From JBGPOS01 sp041488155 (GTDB taxonomy: Bacteria > Chloroflexota > Dehalococcoidia > Tepidiformales > Tepidiformaceae), in assembly GCA_041488155.1 (NCBI GenBank), contig JBGPOS010000004.1, forward strand, positions 24,897-88,896: a stretch of 64,000 nt of DNA. Direction: 5' to 3'. The notes under the pieces are model-generated. The model made no database searches. It was not told where the DNA came from and worked only from the letters and a program-made list of their open reading frames with translations. Every line of letters starts with the position of its first letter. The stretch's first letter is position 1. The position numbers were made by a program, and so were the translations under genes. This document shows, in pieces, positions 49,266 through 58,407 of the stretch.

Positions 49266-50161
49266 CAGGCGGCCCCGCTCGGGCCCTTCGTCTCGGCGGG
49301 GGCGCTGGCGTAGTCCTCGAAAGGTCCATCCCGCCAGCTCAGGGCCGCTTTCAGCCCCTTCTCGCGGGCGATGCGTCCGAATTCGGCGCCGCCGGGCCGC
49401 ACTCTCCCGAGTTCCTGGATGTCGCCCCCGGCCGCCAGCGAAGTGCGCAGGCCCATGATCTCGTAGACCCGGTTCACCTGCCGCTTGGACATCTGCAGCA
49501 TCGGCGAATCGATGTGGGCGATGCGCTCGGCGAAGGCCTCGGTCACCTCGGCCAGTCTGTCGATCGGGACGGCCCGGTTCGCCCAACCTATTTCGACGGC
49601 TTCCTTGCCTGTGACGCTGTCGCCCGTGTAGAGCAACTCGCGCGCCTTCCGCTGATGCATGTGCCAGGGGTGGAAGACGATGTCGACCGGCGTCATGGCG
49701 CGCACGGGCGGGTAGCCAATGATCGCGTCTTCGGCGACGAACATCAGGTCGCACATCGTTGCCAGCTCGGTCCCGCCCGCGAGGCAGTAGCCGTGTACCT
49801 GCGAAATCACCGGCTTCGTCAGCTCCCAGATCTGCCAGTAGCCGCTCAACAGGTGCTGGGGCCATTGGCCCTGGCCGGGATGGATTGGCCCGACGTTCGG
49901 GAGCCCGCTCCGTCGCTCGACGTAGTCCCGGTCGTCCTGGGTCTGGGAGATCCCCGACAGGTCGTAGCCCGCGCTGAACGCCCGGCCCGACCCGCGCAGG
50001 ATGATCACCTTGACTTCGGGGTCGGCCTCGAAGTCTTTGAGCGCGTCGAACAGTTCGGCCCGGAGGTTGTGGCTCAGCGCGTTCATCTTCTCCGGGCGGT
50101 TCAGCTGGATGATCGCGTGGCGGTCTTTCTTGAACGTGACAATATCGAAGTACTCAACCAT
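49262..50161 (-). CDS. Enoyl-CoA hydratase/isomerase-family protein
   Basis: 299 aa. Crotonase pattern: RHAIIQLNRPEKMNALSHNL, RGSGRAFSAGYDLSG (oxyanion loop), KPVISQVHGYCLAGGTELA with the catalytic-type Glu, and EAVEIGWANRAVP. The insertion after AGYDLSG is longer than in short-chain hydratases. It is coupled to a thioesterase. Hydratase versus isomerase or decarboxylase activity cannot be told by eye. Confidence 0.9.
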   Translation of the reverse strand: MVEYFDIVTFKKDRHAIIQLNRPEKMNALSHNLRAELFDALKDFEADPEVKVIILRGSGRAFSAGYDLSGISQTQDDRDYVERRSGLPNVGPIHPGQGQWPQHLLSGYWQIWELTKPVISQVHGYCLAGGTELATMCDLMFVAEDAIIGYPPVRAMTPVDIVFHPWHMHQRKARELLYTGDSVTGKEAVEIGWANRAVPIDRLAEVTEAFAERIAHIDSPMLQMSKRQVNRVYEIMGLRTSLAAGGDIQELGRVRPGGAEFGRIAREKGLKAALSWRDGPFEDYASAPAETKGPSGAAW

Positions 50162-50255
50162 AGCGCCGGGATTGTCGGTGGTGCGCTCAAAGTTGTCGAT
50201 CGGGCGCAGTAGGCGAGACTCGGGGTCGCCGCGATCGTCGCTCCAGGCGGTTGGC

Positions 50256-50831
50256 TCAGCCGGCGGGCGCGGGCCTGGTGGCGCGGAAGCGCACCGAGTA
50301 CTCGTTCGTGTCCACCTTCACGTCGCTGAAGCCCGCACGTACGAGCCGATCGTGCAGGCCGTCCGGCGGGATGGGGATGCAGATGTCGTCCTCGTGGAGG
50401 AGGCGGAAGTCGTCACCGTCGAGACTGTCCACTCCCGCGAACAGCCCGGCCGGCCGAAGCACCCGCGCAACTTCCGTGAACAGGCGGTCCTGCAGCGCGA
50501 CAGAAGGGACATGGTGAAGCATCGTGAAGGACAGCGCCACGCTAAAGCGCCCGCCGGGCATCGGCAGCCTCGTGGCGTCGCCGTGCACGACTTCGACGTT
50601 CGACCCGGCCAGACGCGTGGCCAAAGCTTCGGCGAGATCCTTGTCGACCTCGACCGCGGTCAGCCGGGCGAACATCTTCTTCAGGACGTTTGTGGTCAGT
50701 CCGGGGCCGGGGCCGATCTCGAGGGCGTCGTCGCCTGCTTCGATGTCCTGGAGAACCCAGGGGATGACGTACCGTTCGACGACGTCGCCCCACTCTGCGC
50801 TGGCGCACAGTTCGAGATGCTTTGCGTTCAC
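50256..50831 (-). CDS. Class I SAM-dependent methyltransferase
   Basis: 191 aa from the GTG at 50831 (GGGAGGGG about 8 nt upstream). ALEIGPGPGLTTNVLKKM is motif I, TAVEVDKDLAEAL motif II, VVHGDATRLPMPGGRFSVAL motif III and ALSFTMLHHVPS the post-motif. Small-molecule methyltransferase of the type 11 group; substrate unknown. Confidence 0.85.
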   Translation of the reverse strand: MNAKHLELCASAEWGDVVERYVIPWVLQDIEAGDDALEIGPGPGLTTNVLKKMFARLTAVEVDKDLAEALATRLAGSNVEVVHGDATRLPMPGGRFSVALSFTMLHHVPSVALQDRLFTEVARVLRPAGLFAGVDSLDGDDFRLLHEDDICIPIPPDGLHDRLVRAGFSDVKVDTNEYSVRFRATRPAPAG

Positions 50832-50910
50832 CCAGGTCCCCTCCCGAAATGGAAGCGGACTGTACCAACTCGACCGCGCGCCAGCAACGAAACTCTGCGC
50901 AGCCAGCCCT

Positions 50911-52080
50911 TCAGCGCTGGAGGTAGGCCTTCGCCTGCTGCCCAACGAGGGCGACGACGTCCCCCATCGTGAGATTCGCGTCGAACACGTGCAGGCCCCA
51001 CGGAGGGCTCGTGACGAAGCTCGGGAAAGGCAGGCCTGCCAGGGGCGTTATTTTCAGGTAGGAATTGGTCCCGTCGTTCACGCACTCGCCGCGCAGCTGG
51101 CCGGGCCATGTCACGAACGGGGTGTTCACTCCCTGGGCGTTGAAGCTCCCGGCGCTTGTGAAATACGGATGCAGGTCAGCGGACCCGCCGGAAAGTGCGG
51201 CCGGGTTCACGCAGAGGACACCGCCTCTTGCGAAGAGCGAGTTGGCCGGCGGAGGCGAGGCTGCGGAAAAGCTCGCGTAGGTCACCACGCAGGCCGTCTG
51301 GTCTGGCTTGCGGCAGGCCGGGACGTTCTGGAAGTCTCCGCCTACGTCTTTTCCGTCCGGCACCTTGACCCCGCCGCCGAGTATGTATGCGGCAATCAGC
51401 TTCGCCCGCACGGCAGGGTTCGGGTCGATCTGCTCTTTAATCAGAGTGATCAGGTGGAGAGATCCCTGGGAATGGCCAACGAGCACAACCCCGCGGCCCT
51501 GGTTCTCCTTTGCGAGGTAGTAGGTCCACGCCGTGACAACGTCGAAGTAAGCGATCTCCCGGCCTTTCGGGTCGTTGAAGCGGCCGCCGTTCAGGGCGGT
51601 CAGCGTCAGCTGCCGGTACATCGGCGCAAACAGCCTGCAGACCGACCCAAGCCTCGCGAACTGGTTGGTTGCGGCCCGGCGCTCCTCCTCTCCAGGTATC
51701 AGGTCTGAGTTCACCCCGGGGTCGTTGCTGACGGTCGGGTAGATGTAGAAGCAATCTATTACCGGGTCGGATGCGGGCTTGAAAGGATCGGGCGTGAGAG
51801 TCCCGTCAGCAGCTTTGGCGGTGGCGTTCAAGTCCACGGTGCAGGGAGTCCCGGTCTTGCCAGGCCGGCACAGCCAGTTCGCCGGGTCTGCGTACTGGAC
51901 CGCGTCGATGCCAGCAGCCTGCGCGGTCGGAGTTGCCCGGGCCGTGGCGGTGGCGTCTGGCCGCGCAGAGGTCGCGCTCCCCGTCGCTGTCCCCGGAGAA
52001 GCGGGCCCGCTGTCCGCCGCCTTGTCCGAGCATCCGGCGACGAGAGCGGCCAGCAGGGCAGCCAGGACCAGTTGCCTCAT
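50911..52080 (-). CDS. DUF3089-like alpha/beta-hydrolase lipoprotein
   Basis: 389 aa from the ATG at 52080 (GGAGG 6 nt upstream). Signal LVLAALLAALVAGCSD with a lipid-anchored Cys, then a Thr/Ala-rich linker. The mature part has DCFYIYPTVSNDPG, FAPMYRQLTL, the nucleophile elbow VLVGHSQGSLHLI and YILGGGVKVPDG, as in the DUF3089 family of extracellular lipase-like hydrolases. Substrate unknown. Confidence 0.82.
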   Translation of the reverse strand: MRQLVLAALLAALVAGCSDKAADSGPASPGTATGSATSARPDATATARATPTAQAAGIDAVQYADPANWLCRPGKTGTPCTVDLNATAKAADGTLTPDPFKPASDPVIDCFYIYPTVSNDPGVNSDLIPGEEERRAATNQFARLGSVCRLFAPMYRQLTLTALNGGRFNDPKGREIAYFDVVTAWTYYLAKENQGRGVVLVGHSQGSLHLITLIKEQIDPNPAVRAKLIAAYILGGGVKVPDGKDVGGDFQNVPACRKPDQTACVVTYASFSAASPPPANSLFARGGVLCVNPAALSGGSADLHPYFTSAGSFNAQGVNTPFVTWPGQLRGECVNDGTNSYLKITPLAGLPFPSFVTSPPWGLHVFDANLTMGDVVALVGQQAKAYLQR

Positions 52081-52220
52081 CTGCACCCTCCTCATGCAGA
52101 ATCGGCGCGACCTTCGCTCCCGGCAAGCGGCGTCTCTCCGAACGACACCCCCGCTCGCTCCTGCACGAACCTCCGGCGACAGCGCACAATGCCTGCCACA
52201 CCACCGCCGAGGGGAGTGCG

Positions 52221-54185
52221 ATGCGCGCGATGACACCAGAGGACCTCTATGCCATCACCTGGGTCAGCGACTGCGCCATCTCGCCTGACGCCCGCCAGGT
52301 GGCTTTCGTCGCAACGAAGATGGACCGCGAGTCCGACAGTTACCGGTCGGCGGTCTGGCTCGTAGATGCCGCCGGAGGCGCGCCCCGCCAGTTCACCGCT
52401 GGGGCGAAGCGGGACACCTCCCCGCGTTGGTCGCCGGACGGCCGTCTGCTGGCCTTTCTTTCGGAGCGTGGCGACGAGAAGCCCCAGCTCTTCGTCATGC
52501 CCACGCACGGCGGTGAAGCCCGGCAGGTGACCAAACTCCCGCTGGGCGCAGGGATCCCCGCCTGGTCGCCGGACAGCACACGGATCGCGTTCAGCGCGAA
52601 GACTGGCGACCCGCCCGACGCCGATCCGAAAAAGGCGAAGCCCTTCCGCCGCATCACCTCTCTCAAGTACCGCATCAACGGCGAAGGCTTCACGTACGAC
52701 CACCGCCGCCACATCTTCGTGGTCGACGCCGGCGGCCAGGGCGAGCCCCTCCAGGTCACAGAGGGCGATTGGGACGACACGCAGCCGGCCTGGTCACCAG
52801 ACGGGCAACTGCTTGCGTTCGTCTCAGCCCGTCACGAAGAGCGTGACTTCGACCCTCGCTCCGACGTCTGGGTGACCCCGAACCCCGGCGGCGAAGCTCG
52901 CTGCATTACCTCCACCGACGGCGCCTGCAAAGCACCATCGTGGTCCCCAGACGGCAAGACGATTGCCCACATCTTCACTCCAACCTGGCCGGCGAACGGC
53001 ACGCTCCGCCTCGCCGATGCCAAAGGCGGCAACTGCCGCCTCGTCGACTCGTCCTTCGACCGAGACACCGGAGCAGGGGCCCTCCCGAGCGCCATCGCCC
53101 AGCCTGCCTGGCTGCCGGACGGTGGCCTCTTTTCGCTCGCGCAGGATCGCGGGTCCGACACGCCGATCGTGGCCGTACCCGGCGAGCCAACGCGCTGGTT
53201 GAGCCCCGGGAGGACTATAGCCTCGTGGTACTCGGTCGCGGCCGACGGCGAAACTGTAGCTCTCATTGCTTCGACCCCGACTTCTCCGGCCGAGGTCTTC
53301 CTGCTGGACGTCGGATCCGGGCGCCAGCGTCCTCTCACGGCGATGAACGAGGCCTGGAAGTCCGAAGTCGGACTGAACGCGGCCGAACACTTCGTCGTCA
53401 AGACGGACCCCGGGGTTGAACTCGATTGCTGGGTGATGAAACCCTCTGGGTTCCAGGAGGGCGAGCGCTATCCCGTCCTCCTGAACGTCCACGGTGGCCC
53501 CTTTGGCCAGTTCGGCGAGACCTTCTTCGACGAGTTCCAGGTCTACACCGGGACTGGTTACGGCGTCGTGTTCTGCAACCCACGCGGCAGTTCGGGCCAG
53601 GACACCGCCTTCGCCCGCGCCCTCGTCGGCGACATGGGAGGCCCCGACTATCGTGACGTGATGGCCGCCTTCGAAGCGGCGCTCGCCCGCATGCCCTGGG
53701 CCGACCAATCGCGCCTCGGTGTCCTCGGCGGCAGCTACGGCGGCTTCCTGACGAGCTGGATCGTTGGTCACAGCGGGCGCTTCGCCGCCGCCTGCAGCGA
53801 AAGGGCCGTCAACGACTGGTACAGCATGCAGGGCGCCAGCGACATCGGCGCCGGCTTCAACCGCCAGTACCTTGGCGAACGGGCGGTCATCCACGACGAC
53901 CTCGACGCCGTCCGCCGCCAGTCGCCTCTGACCTACGCGAGCAACATCGAGACGCCCCTGCTCATCCTCCACTCCGAAGACGACCTCCGCTGCCCGATCT
54001 CGCAGGCCGAACAGCTCTGGGTCGTGCTCAAGCTCCGCCGCAAGGACGTGGAGTTCGTCCGCTTTCCCGATGAGAACCACGAACTATCGCGCAGTGGCCG
54101 CCCGAGCCACCGCCTTGACCGTTTTGCCGTCATCCTCGACTACTTCGGTCGCAAGCTAGGCGCCGGGGTCTCGCGTGGCAAGTGA
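52221..54185 (+). CDS. S9-family prolyl oligopeptidase / acylaminoacyl peptidase
   Basis: 654 aa from the ATG at 52221 (GGGGAG upstream). Residues about 20-380 form a beta-propeller of WD40-like/TolB repeats (SPRWSPDGRLLAFLSERGD, PAWSPDGQLLAFVSA and others). The catalytic domain has NVHGGPFGQFG, the nucleophile in VLGGSYGGFLTSW, Asp in HSEDDLRCPI and His in PDENHELSRSG. Cytoplasmic oligopeptidase. It overlaps the next gene by 11 nt. Confidence 0.94.
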   Translation: MRAMTPEDLYAITWVSDCAISPDARQVAFVATKMDRESDSYRSAVWLVDAAGGAPRQFTAGAKRDTSPRWSPDGRLLAFLSERGDEKPQLFVMPTHGGEARQVTKLPLGAGIPAWSPDSTRIAFSAKTGDPPDADPKKAKPFRRITSLKYRINGEGFTYDHRRHIFVVDAGGQGEPLQVTEGDWDDTQPAWSPDGQLLAFVSARHEERDFDPRSDVWVTPNPGGEARCITSTDGACKAPSWSPDGKTIAHIFTPTWPANGTLRLADAKGGNCRLVDSSFDRDTGAGALPSAIAQPAWLPDGGLFSLAQDRGSDTPIVAVPGEPTRWLSPGRTIASWYSVAADGETVALIASTPTSPAEVFLLDVGSGRQRPLTAMNEAWKSEVGLNAAEHFVVKTDPGVELDCWVMKPSGFQEGERYPVLLNVHGGPFGQFGETFFDEFQVYTGTGYGVVFCNPRGSSGQDTAFARALVGDMGGPDYRDVMAAFEAALARMPWADQSRLGVLGGSYGGFLTSWIVGHSGRFAAACSERAVNDWYSMQGASDIGAGFNRQYLGERAVIHDDLDAVRRQSPLTYASNIETPLLILHSEDDLRCPISQAEQLWVVLKLRRKDVEFVRFPDENHELSRSGRPSHRLDRFAVILDYFGRKLGAGVSRGK

Positions 54186-54702
54186 GGCTGTCCCGGCCAC
54201 CCTCGAAGCCATCCGCTGGCTGTACGCCTTCCAGACCTGGGCCGGTGAGCGGCTCTTTGCTGCCGCAGACCGCTGCGACGTCAACCGCTGGCCGAAGGCG
54301 GTCGCAGGCGGACAAGGCGACGGCTCGCTTTTCGACACTCTCGCCCACATCGTCGGCTCCGAAGAGGTCTGGCTCACCCGCTGGCAGGGAGACCCGGCTG
54401 CCCAAATTCGCGGAGGCCCGGACTTCAGCCACCTTCACCAGCTGAAGTCCACCTGGATCGACCTTCAGGCCCGTCGCAGCGACTGGCTGGCCACACTCGC
54501 CGAGGACGAACTCGCCGGCGACCTCTACTTCGTGCGCAGCAGCCGCGAGGAGCAGTATCTCCCGCTCTGGCAAACTCTCCTCCACGTGGCGAACCACACC
54601 ACCCACCATCGCGCCGAGGCCTGCGTCGCCCTCACCTCGCACGGCGCCCCGCCCGCAAGCGTCGACCTGATCGACTACATCCGCGCCGGGAGTCCGCGGT
54701 AG
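54175..54702 (+). CDS. DinB-fold protein (second copy)
   Basis: 175 aa, GTG start inside the peptidase 3' end. Pattern: LEAIRWLYAFQTWAGERLF, LFDTLAHIVGSEEVWLTRW, LPLWQTLLHVANHTTHHRAE. The His in THH-x-AE and in DTLAHI are the usual metal ligands of this fold. It is a distant paralogue of the gene at 43267. Convergent with pepA, 2 nt apart. Confidence 0.85.
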   Translation: MASEAVPATLEAIRWLYAFQTWAGERLFAAADRCDVNRWPKAVAGGQGDGSLFDTLAHIVGSEEVWLTRWQGDPAAQIRGGPDFSHLHQLKSTWIDLQARRSDWLATLAEDELAGDLYFVRSSREEQYLPLWQTLLHVANHTTHHRAEACVALTSHGAPPASVDLIDYIRAGSPR

Positions 54703-54704
54703 CG

Positions 54705-56213
54705 CTACTTCGCCAGCGCGAGGGCCAGGTTGATCAGGGTGCGCACGCTGTACCCCGAAGCCCCCTTCGCAATCCAGCCCCGCTCGCGGTCCATTATGTC
54801 GACTCCGGCGATGTCTAGGTGGACCCAGGGCGTGTCGCCCACGAACGGCTCCAAGAACTTCGCGCCGACGATAGTGCCGGCGCCGCGCGTCCCCGAGTTC
54901 TTCTGGTCGGCTACGTCGCTCTTAATCAGTTCGTCGTATTCCTTGAACATCGGCAGCCGCCAGGTCTTCTCGCCGGCCTGGGCCGCCGCGGCTTCGACTG
55001 CGCTCGCCAACTCGTCGTTGTTCGTCATGATGGCGTAACAGACGTCTCCGAGCGCGGTCGAGACGGCGCCGGTCAGGGTCGCCACGTCCACGATGCGGCG
55101 CGCGCCGAGCTCCTTCGCCCAGCAGAGGGCATCGGCGAGCACAAGCCTGCCCTCTGCGTCGGTGTTGATCACTTCGATGGTGCGGCCGTTCATGGCGGTC
55201 ACCACGTCTCCGGGCTTCGTGGCATTCCCGCCCGGCATGTTCTCAGTGCAGGGCGCGATAGCTACAACGTTTACCTTCGGCTTCAGCGCGGCGATTGCCT
55301 GCAGAGCCGCGATGACCGAAGCCGCCCCCGTCATGTCAGCCTTCATCGCTTCCATGTTCGCGGCCGGCTTGATGCTGATACCCCCGGTGTCGAAGGTGAT
55401 CCCCTTGCCTACGAGTGCCAGGTCGTAGCCTGCGGCTCGGCGCCCCCGATAGGCCACGCGGATGAGCTTCGGCGGCTGGGCGCTTCCCTTCGCCACGGAA
55501 AGCAGCGACCCCATGCCTTTACGCTCCATGTCGGCTCGTTCGAGGGCCTCGTATTCGAGCCCGGCAGCCGAGGCCATCTCTGCGGCGCGGGCCGCGAGGT
55601 CGGTGGGCGTGAGGTGGTTCGACGGCTCGTTCGAGAGGTCTCGCGCCCAGTTGGTCGCCCGCCCGAGGACGACTCCGCGTTCCGCAGCGGCCCTCATCGC
55701 AGCGACCCTCGTGGAGTCATGCTCGACGATCGTGAGCTGCTCGATCTCGTTCCGCTCGTCCTCTGAAGAGCCGCTGCCCTTGTGGCGGGTGAAGCGGTAT
55801 CCGCCGAGAATCGCCCCTTCGGCGATTGCCTGGGTGCACAGTTCCGCGTCGAGACCGCCGATGCCCCCGCCGTGCGCTATCGTGGCGACCGTCTTCACAC
55901 CCGGTCGCCGCAGGTAACGTGCGACCCCCGCCGAGAGGTTGCGCACCGCGTCGATGTCGAAGTCCTTGGCTTTGCCGAGCCCCGCGATGAGCACCCGCGG
56001 CGACGGGATCTTGCCGAACGTATGGAGCAGCGTGTATTCGCCGGCCTTGCCGCGGACGTCGCCAAGCGCGATGAGCTTCGAGATCGCGCCATCCAGGGCC
56101 CGGTCCACGGCGCCCGTAGCGCCTCCGGGGGCGGTCACACCGTCGAACAGGTTCACGACTACCACGTCGGCGCTCGATCGGGTGATATCCCCTGCCTGCA
56201 CGGTGATTTCCAC
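54705..56213 (-). CDS. pepA: Leucyl aminopeptidase (M17)
   Basis: 502 aa from the GTG at 56213 (GGAGG about 10 nt upstream). The catalytic domain carries the metal-binding sequence GKGITFDTGGISIKP, MKADMTGAASV, and NTDAEGRLVLADAL, plus PWVHLDIAGVD near the end. Removes N-terminal residues from peptides in the cytoplasm; it fits with the S9 peptidase next door in peptide turnover. Confidence 0.95.
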   Translation of the reverse strand: MEITVQAGDITRSSADVVVVNLFDGVTAPGGATGAVDRALDGAISKLIALGDVRGKAGEYTLLHTFGKIPSPRVLIAGLGKAKDFDIDAVRNLSAGVARYLRRPGVKTVATIAHGGGIGGLDAELCTQAIAEGAILGGYRFTRHKGSGSSEDERNEIEQLTIVEHDSTRVAAMRAAAERGVVLGRATNWARDLSNEPSNHLTPTDLAARAAEMASAAGLEYEALERADMERKGMGSLLSVAKGSAQPPKLIRVAYRGRRAAGYDLALVGKGITFDTGGISIKPAANMEAMKADMTGAASVIAALQAIAALKPKVNVVAIAPCTENMPGGNATKPGDVVTAMNGRTIEVINTDAEGRLVLADALCWAKELGARRIVDVATLTGAVSTALGDVCYAIMTNNDELASAVEAAAAQAGEKTWRLPMFKEYDELIKSDVADQKNSGTRGAGTIVGAKFLEPFVGDTPWVHLDIAGVDIMDRERGWIAKGASGYSVRTLINLALALAK

Positions 56214-56322
56214 GTTGTTGCGGCCTCCCCAACTCTGGTACCTTGCGGGGGAGGAGTGTAACGGTCGCAGGGAACGCCGGGCAAAGCAGCTCGGGGCGGC
56301 CGGCACATCGGGTGTCAGCGGG

Positions 56323-57147
56323 ATGACCGTCCTCGAACCGGCAGTAGTTCGAAAGCACGCAGGGCGGGCGTGGCGTCTCACCAGCCGTATCGGCCTCACC
56401 GAGGTCGTAGTCGTCGTCGTCGCCTTCCTCATTTACTTCGGCATCCGCGGCGCGGTCGTCGATCGCGCGGGCGAGGCGATGGTGCGCGGCTTTAGCGTCA
56501 TCGCCCTCGAACAGCGTCTCGGGATTTACTGGGAGCTCGAGATGCAGTCCTGGATCATCGACAACTACTGGACGATCAAGGTCGTCAACTGGGTCTACTT
56601 CTGGGCCCACATGCCCTTCATCATCCTTTTCGCGGTCTGGCTCTACGTCCGCCACCGGGCGACGTATGCGCTTACCCGCAACGCCTTCCTCGCCTCCGGG
56701 GCGATCGGCGTCATCATCTACGCCCTCTTCCCGGTCGCCCCGCCGCGCCTCATCCCGTTCGGCGGCTTCGTCGACACCATGGCCGTGTTCGACCGTGTCG
56801 GCTACCAGGCCCAGGAAGTGAGAGCATTCGTCAACCCATTAGCGGCGATCCCCAGCCTCCACTTTGGCTGGTGCGTGCTCATGGGCTGGGCCATCTTCCG
56901 GGTGACGACGAATCCGCTGCTCCGAGCGTGGGCCGTTGCCTGGCCCATCTTGATGTTCTTCGCCATCGTGATGACTGGGAACCACTTCATCATCGATGCC
57001 GTCGCCGGCGGCGTCGTCTCCGTGGGCGGGCTTGGAGTCGCCTTCCTGATCGAGCGTGGGACACAGCGCGCCCAGGCGGCGTGGATTCGGCGGCGGCGCC
57101 CCGCCACCGGCCCTGACTTCAGCCCCGAACGCGCGGGCGTCAGTTAG
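56323..57147 (+). CDS. PAP2-superfamily membrane phosphatase / lipid transferase
   Basis: 274 aa from the ATG at 56323. Six helices; the phosphatase site has PSLHFGWCVLMGWA and GNHFIIDAVAGG (His and Asp of the PAP2 motif 3), and FPVAPPRLIP precedes them. The order resembles inositol-phosphotransferase (AUR1/Ipt1-like) bacterial members. Acts on phospholipid headgroups at the membrane; exact substrate unknown. Confidence 0.85.
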   Translation: MTVLEPAVVRKHAGRAWRLTSRIGLTEVVVVVVAFLIYFGIRGAVVDRAGEAMVRGFSVIALEQRLGIYWELEMQSWIIDNYWTIKVVNWVYFWAHMPFIILFAVWLYVRHRATYALTRNAFLASGAIGVIIYALFPVAPPRLIPFGGFVDTMAVFDRVGYQAQEVRAFVNPLAAIPSLHFGWCVLMGWAIFRVTTNPLLRAWAVAWPILMFFAIVMTGNHFIIDAVAGGVVSVGGLGVAFLIERGTQRAQAAWIRRRRPATGPDFSPERAGVS

Positions 57148-57240
57148 ACTCTTTAGACTCTACTGACTGCAGAGCCGGGCGCTCGCGCCAGGCATCACCC
57201 ACCGAGCCAGCGCTGCCACATGTGAGAGAGGCAGGACGCC

Positions 57241-58383
57241 GTGGAGCGTTACGACGTGATCGTGGCCGGCGTCGGTGGAATGGGAAGCGCGACGCTGTTC
57301 GAACTCTCCTGCCGAGGCGCCAGGACCCTGGGGATAGAGCAGTTCCGCTGCGGCCATGATCGCGGTTCGTCCCATGGGGAAACACGCATCATCCGGCTGG
57401 CCTACTACGAACATCTCGCCTACGTCCCGTTACTTCGGCGCGCTTATGCGCGTTGGCGAGAACTCGAATCGCTAACAGGCGAGCGAATGCTGGTCACCAC
57501 CGGCTCCATCGATGCCGGACCGCCAGACAGCAAGGTATTCGCCGGCTCCCTTGAGTCGTGCTTGAAGTTCGAACTACCCCACGAGGTTCTCACCGGCGCC
57601 GAGCTGAGCGCGCGATTCCCCGCCTTCAACCTTCCACGCGACACCATGGCGGTCCTCCAGGCTGACGGGGGATACCTCCGGCCGGAGCGCGCAGTCGTAG
57701 CTCTTGCCAATGCAGCACGAGCCCAGGGGGCCACGATTCACGAAAACGAATCGGTCGTCGCCTGGGAAACCACCAGTGGCGGCGTGCGCGTGCGCACCGC
57801 CGCCGGCGACTACTGGGCTGATACCCTCGTGATCTCCGCCGGGGCCTGGCTCGCCAGCCTTGTTCCCTCTCTCGCGCCTGCCGCAGTCCCCGAGCGCCAG
57901 GTCGTCGCGTGGTTCGACACCCCACCGGGCGGGCTGTTCGACCCTGTACGGTTCCCCGTCTTCAACGTCGCCCTGCCTGAAGGTCGCTACTACGGTTTCC
58001 CCTCCATCGACGAACAGGGGTTCAAAGTCGGCCGTTACCACCACCTGGAGGAACAGGTCGCTCCCGCCCGGTTGGACCGTCGCATCCACGATCGCGACCT
58101 CGACGCGCTCCGCGCGTGCGTTACGCGCTACTTCCCGGCGGCGGGCGATGTCCGCAAGGCGAGTGTCTGCATGTTCACCAATACACCCGACGAGCACTTC
58201 ATCATCGATCGTCTGCCCCATGATCCCCGTGTGTTCGTGGTCTCACCCTGCTCCGGCCACGGTTTCAAGTTCTGTAGTGTAGTTGGAGAGATTGTCGCTG
58301 ACCTCGTCCTGGACCAGGCCACGACCCACGACATTTCGCTGTTCGCCCTTTCCCGGCTGTCATCGTCGATACGCGAGGGCTAG
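57241..58383 (+). CDS. Sarcosine/N-methyltryptophan oxidase-type flavoprotein (SolA-like)
   Basis: 380 aa, GTG start with GAGAGAGGCAGGA upstream. FAD site YDVIVAGVGGMGSATLFELS, SSHGETRIIRLAYYE, and SPCSGHGFKFCSVVGE, in which the Cys corresponds to the residue that covalently binds FAD in monomeric sarcosine oxidase. Oxidises N-methyl amines to formaldehyde and H2O2, feeding one-carbon metabolism. Confidence 0.92.
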   Translation: MERYDVIVAGVGGMGSATLFELSCRGARTLGIEQFRCGHDRGSSHGETRIIRLAYYEHLAYVPLLRRAYARWRELESLTGERMLVTTGSIDAGPPDSKVFAGSLESCLKFELPHEVLTGAELSARFPAFNLPRDTMAVLQADGGYLRPERAVVALANAARAQGATIHENESVVAWETTSGGVRVRTAAGDYWADTLVISAGAWLASLVPSLAPAAVPERQVVAWFDTPPGGLFDPVRFPVFNVALPEGRYYGFPSIDEQGFKVGRYHHLEEQVAPARLDRRIHDRDLDALRACVTRYFPAAGDVRKASVCMFTNTPDEHFIIDRLPHDPRVFVVSPCSGHGFKFCSVVGEIVADLVLDQATTHDISLFALSRLSSSIREG

Positions 58384-58407
58384 CGACTGCGCCGTCGCAG
58401 CTCGCCG

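Noticed and set aside
57138..57168. Repeats TTAGACTC and a weak hairpin GTCAGT/ACTGAC after the PAP2 gene
   Set aside because: Stem is imperfect and no T-tract follows, so a terminator call is not supported.
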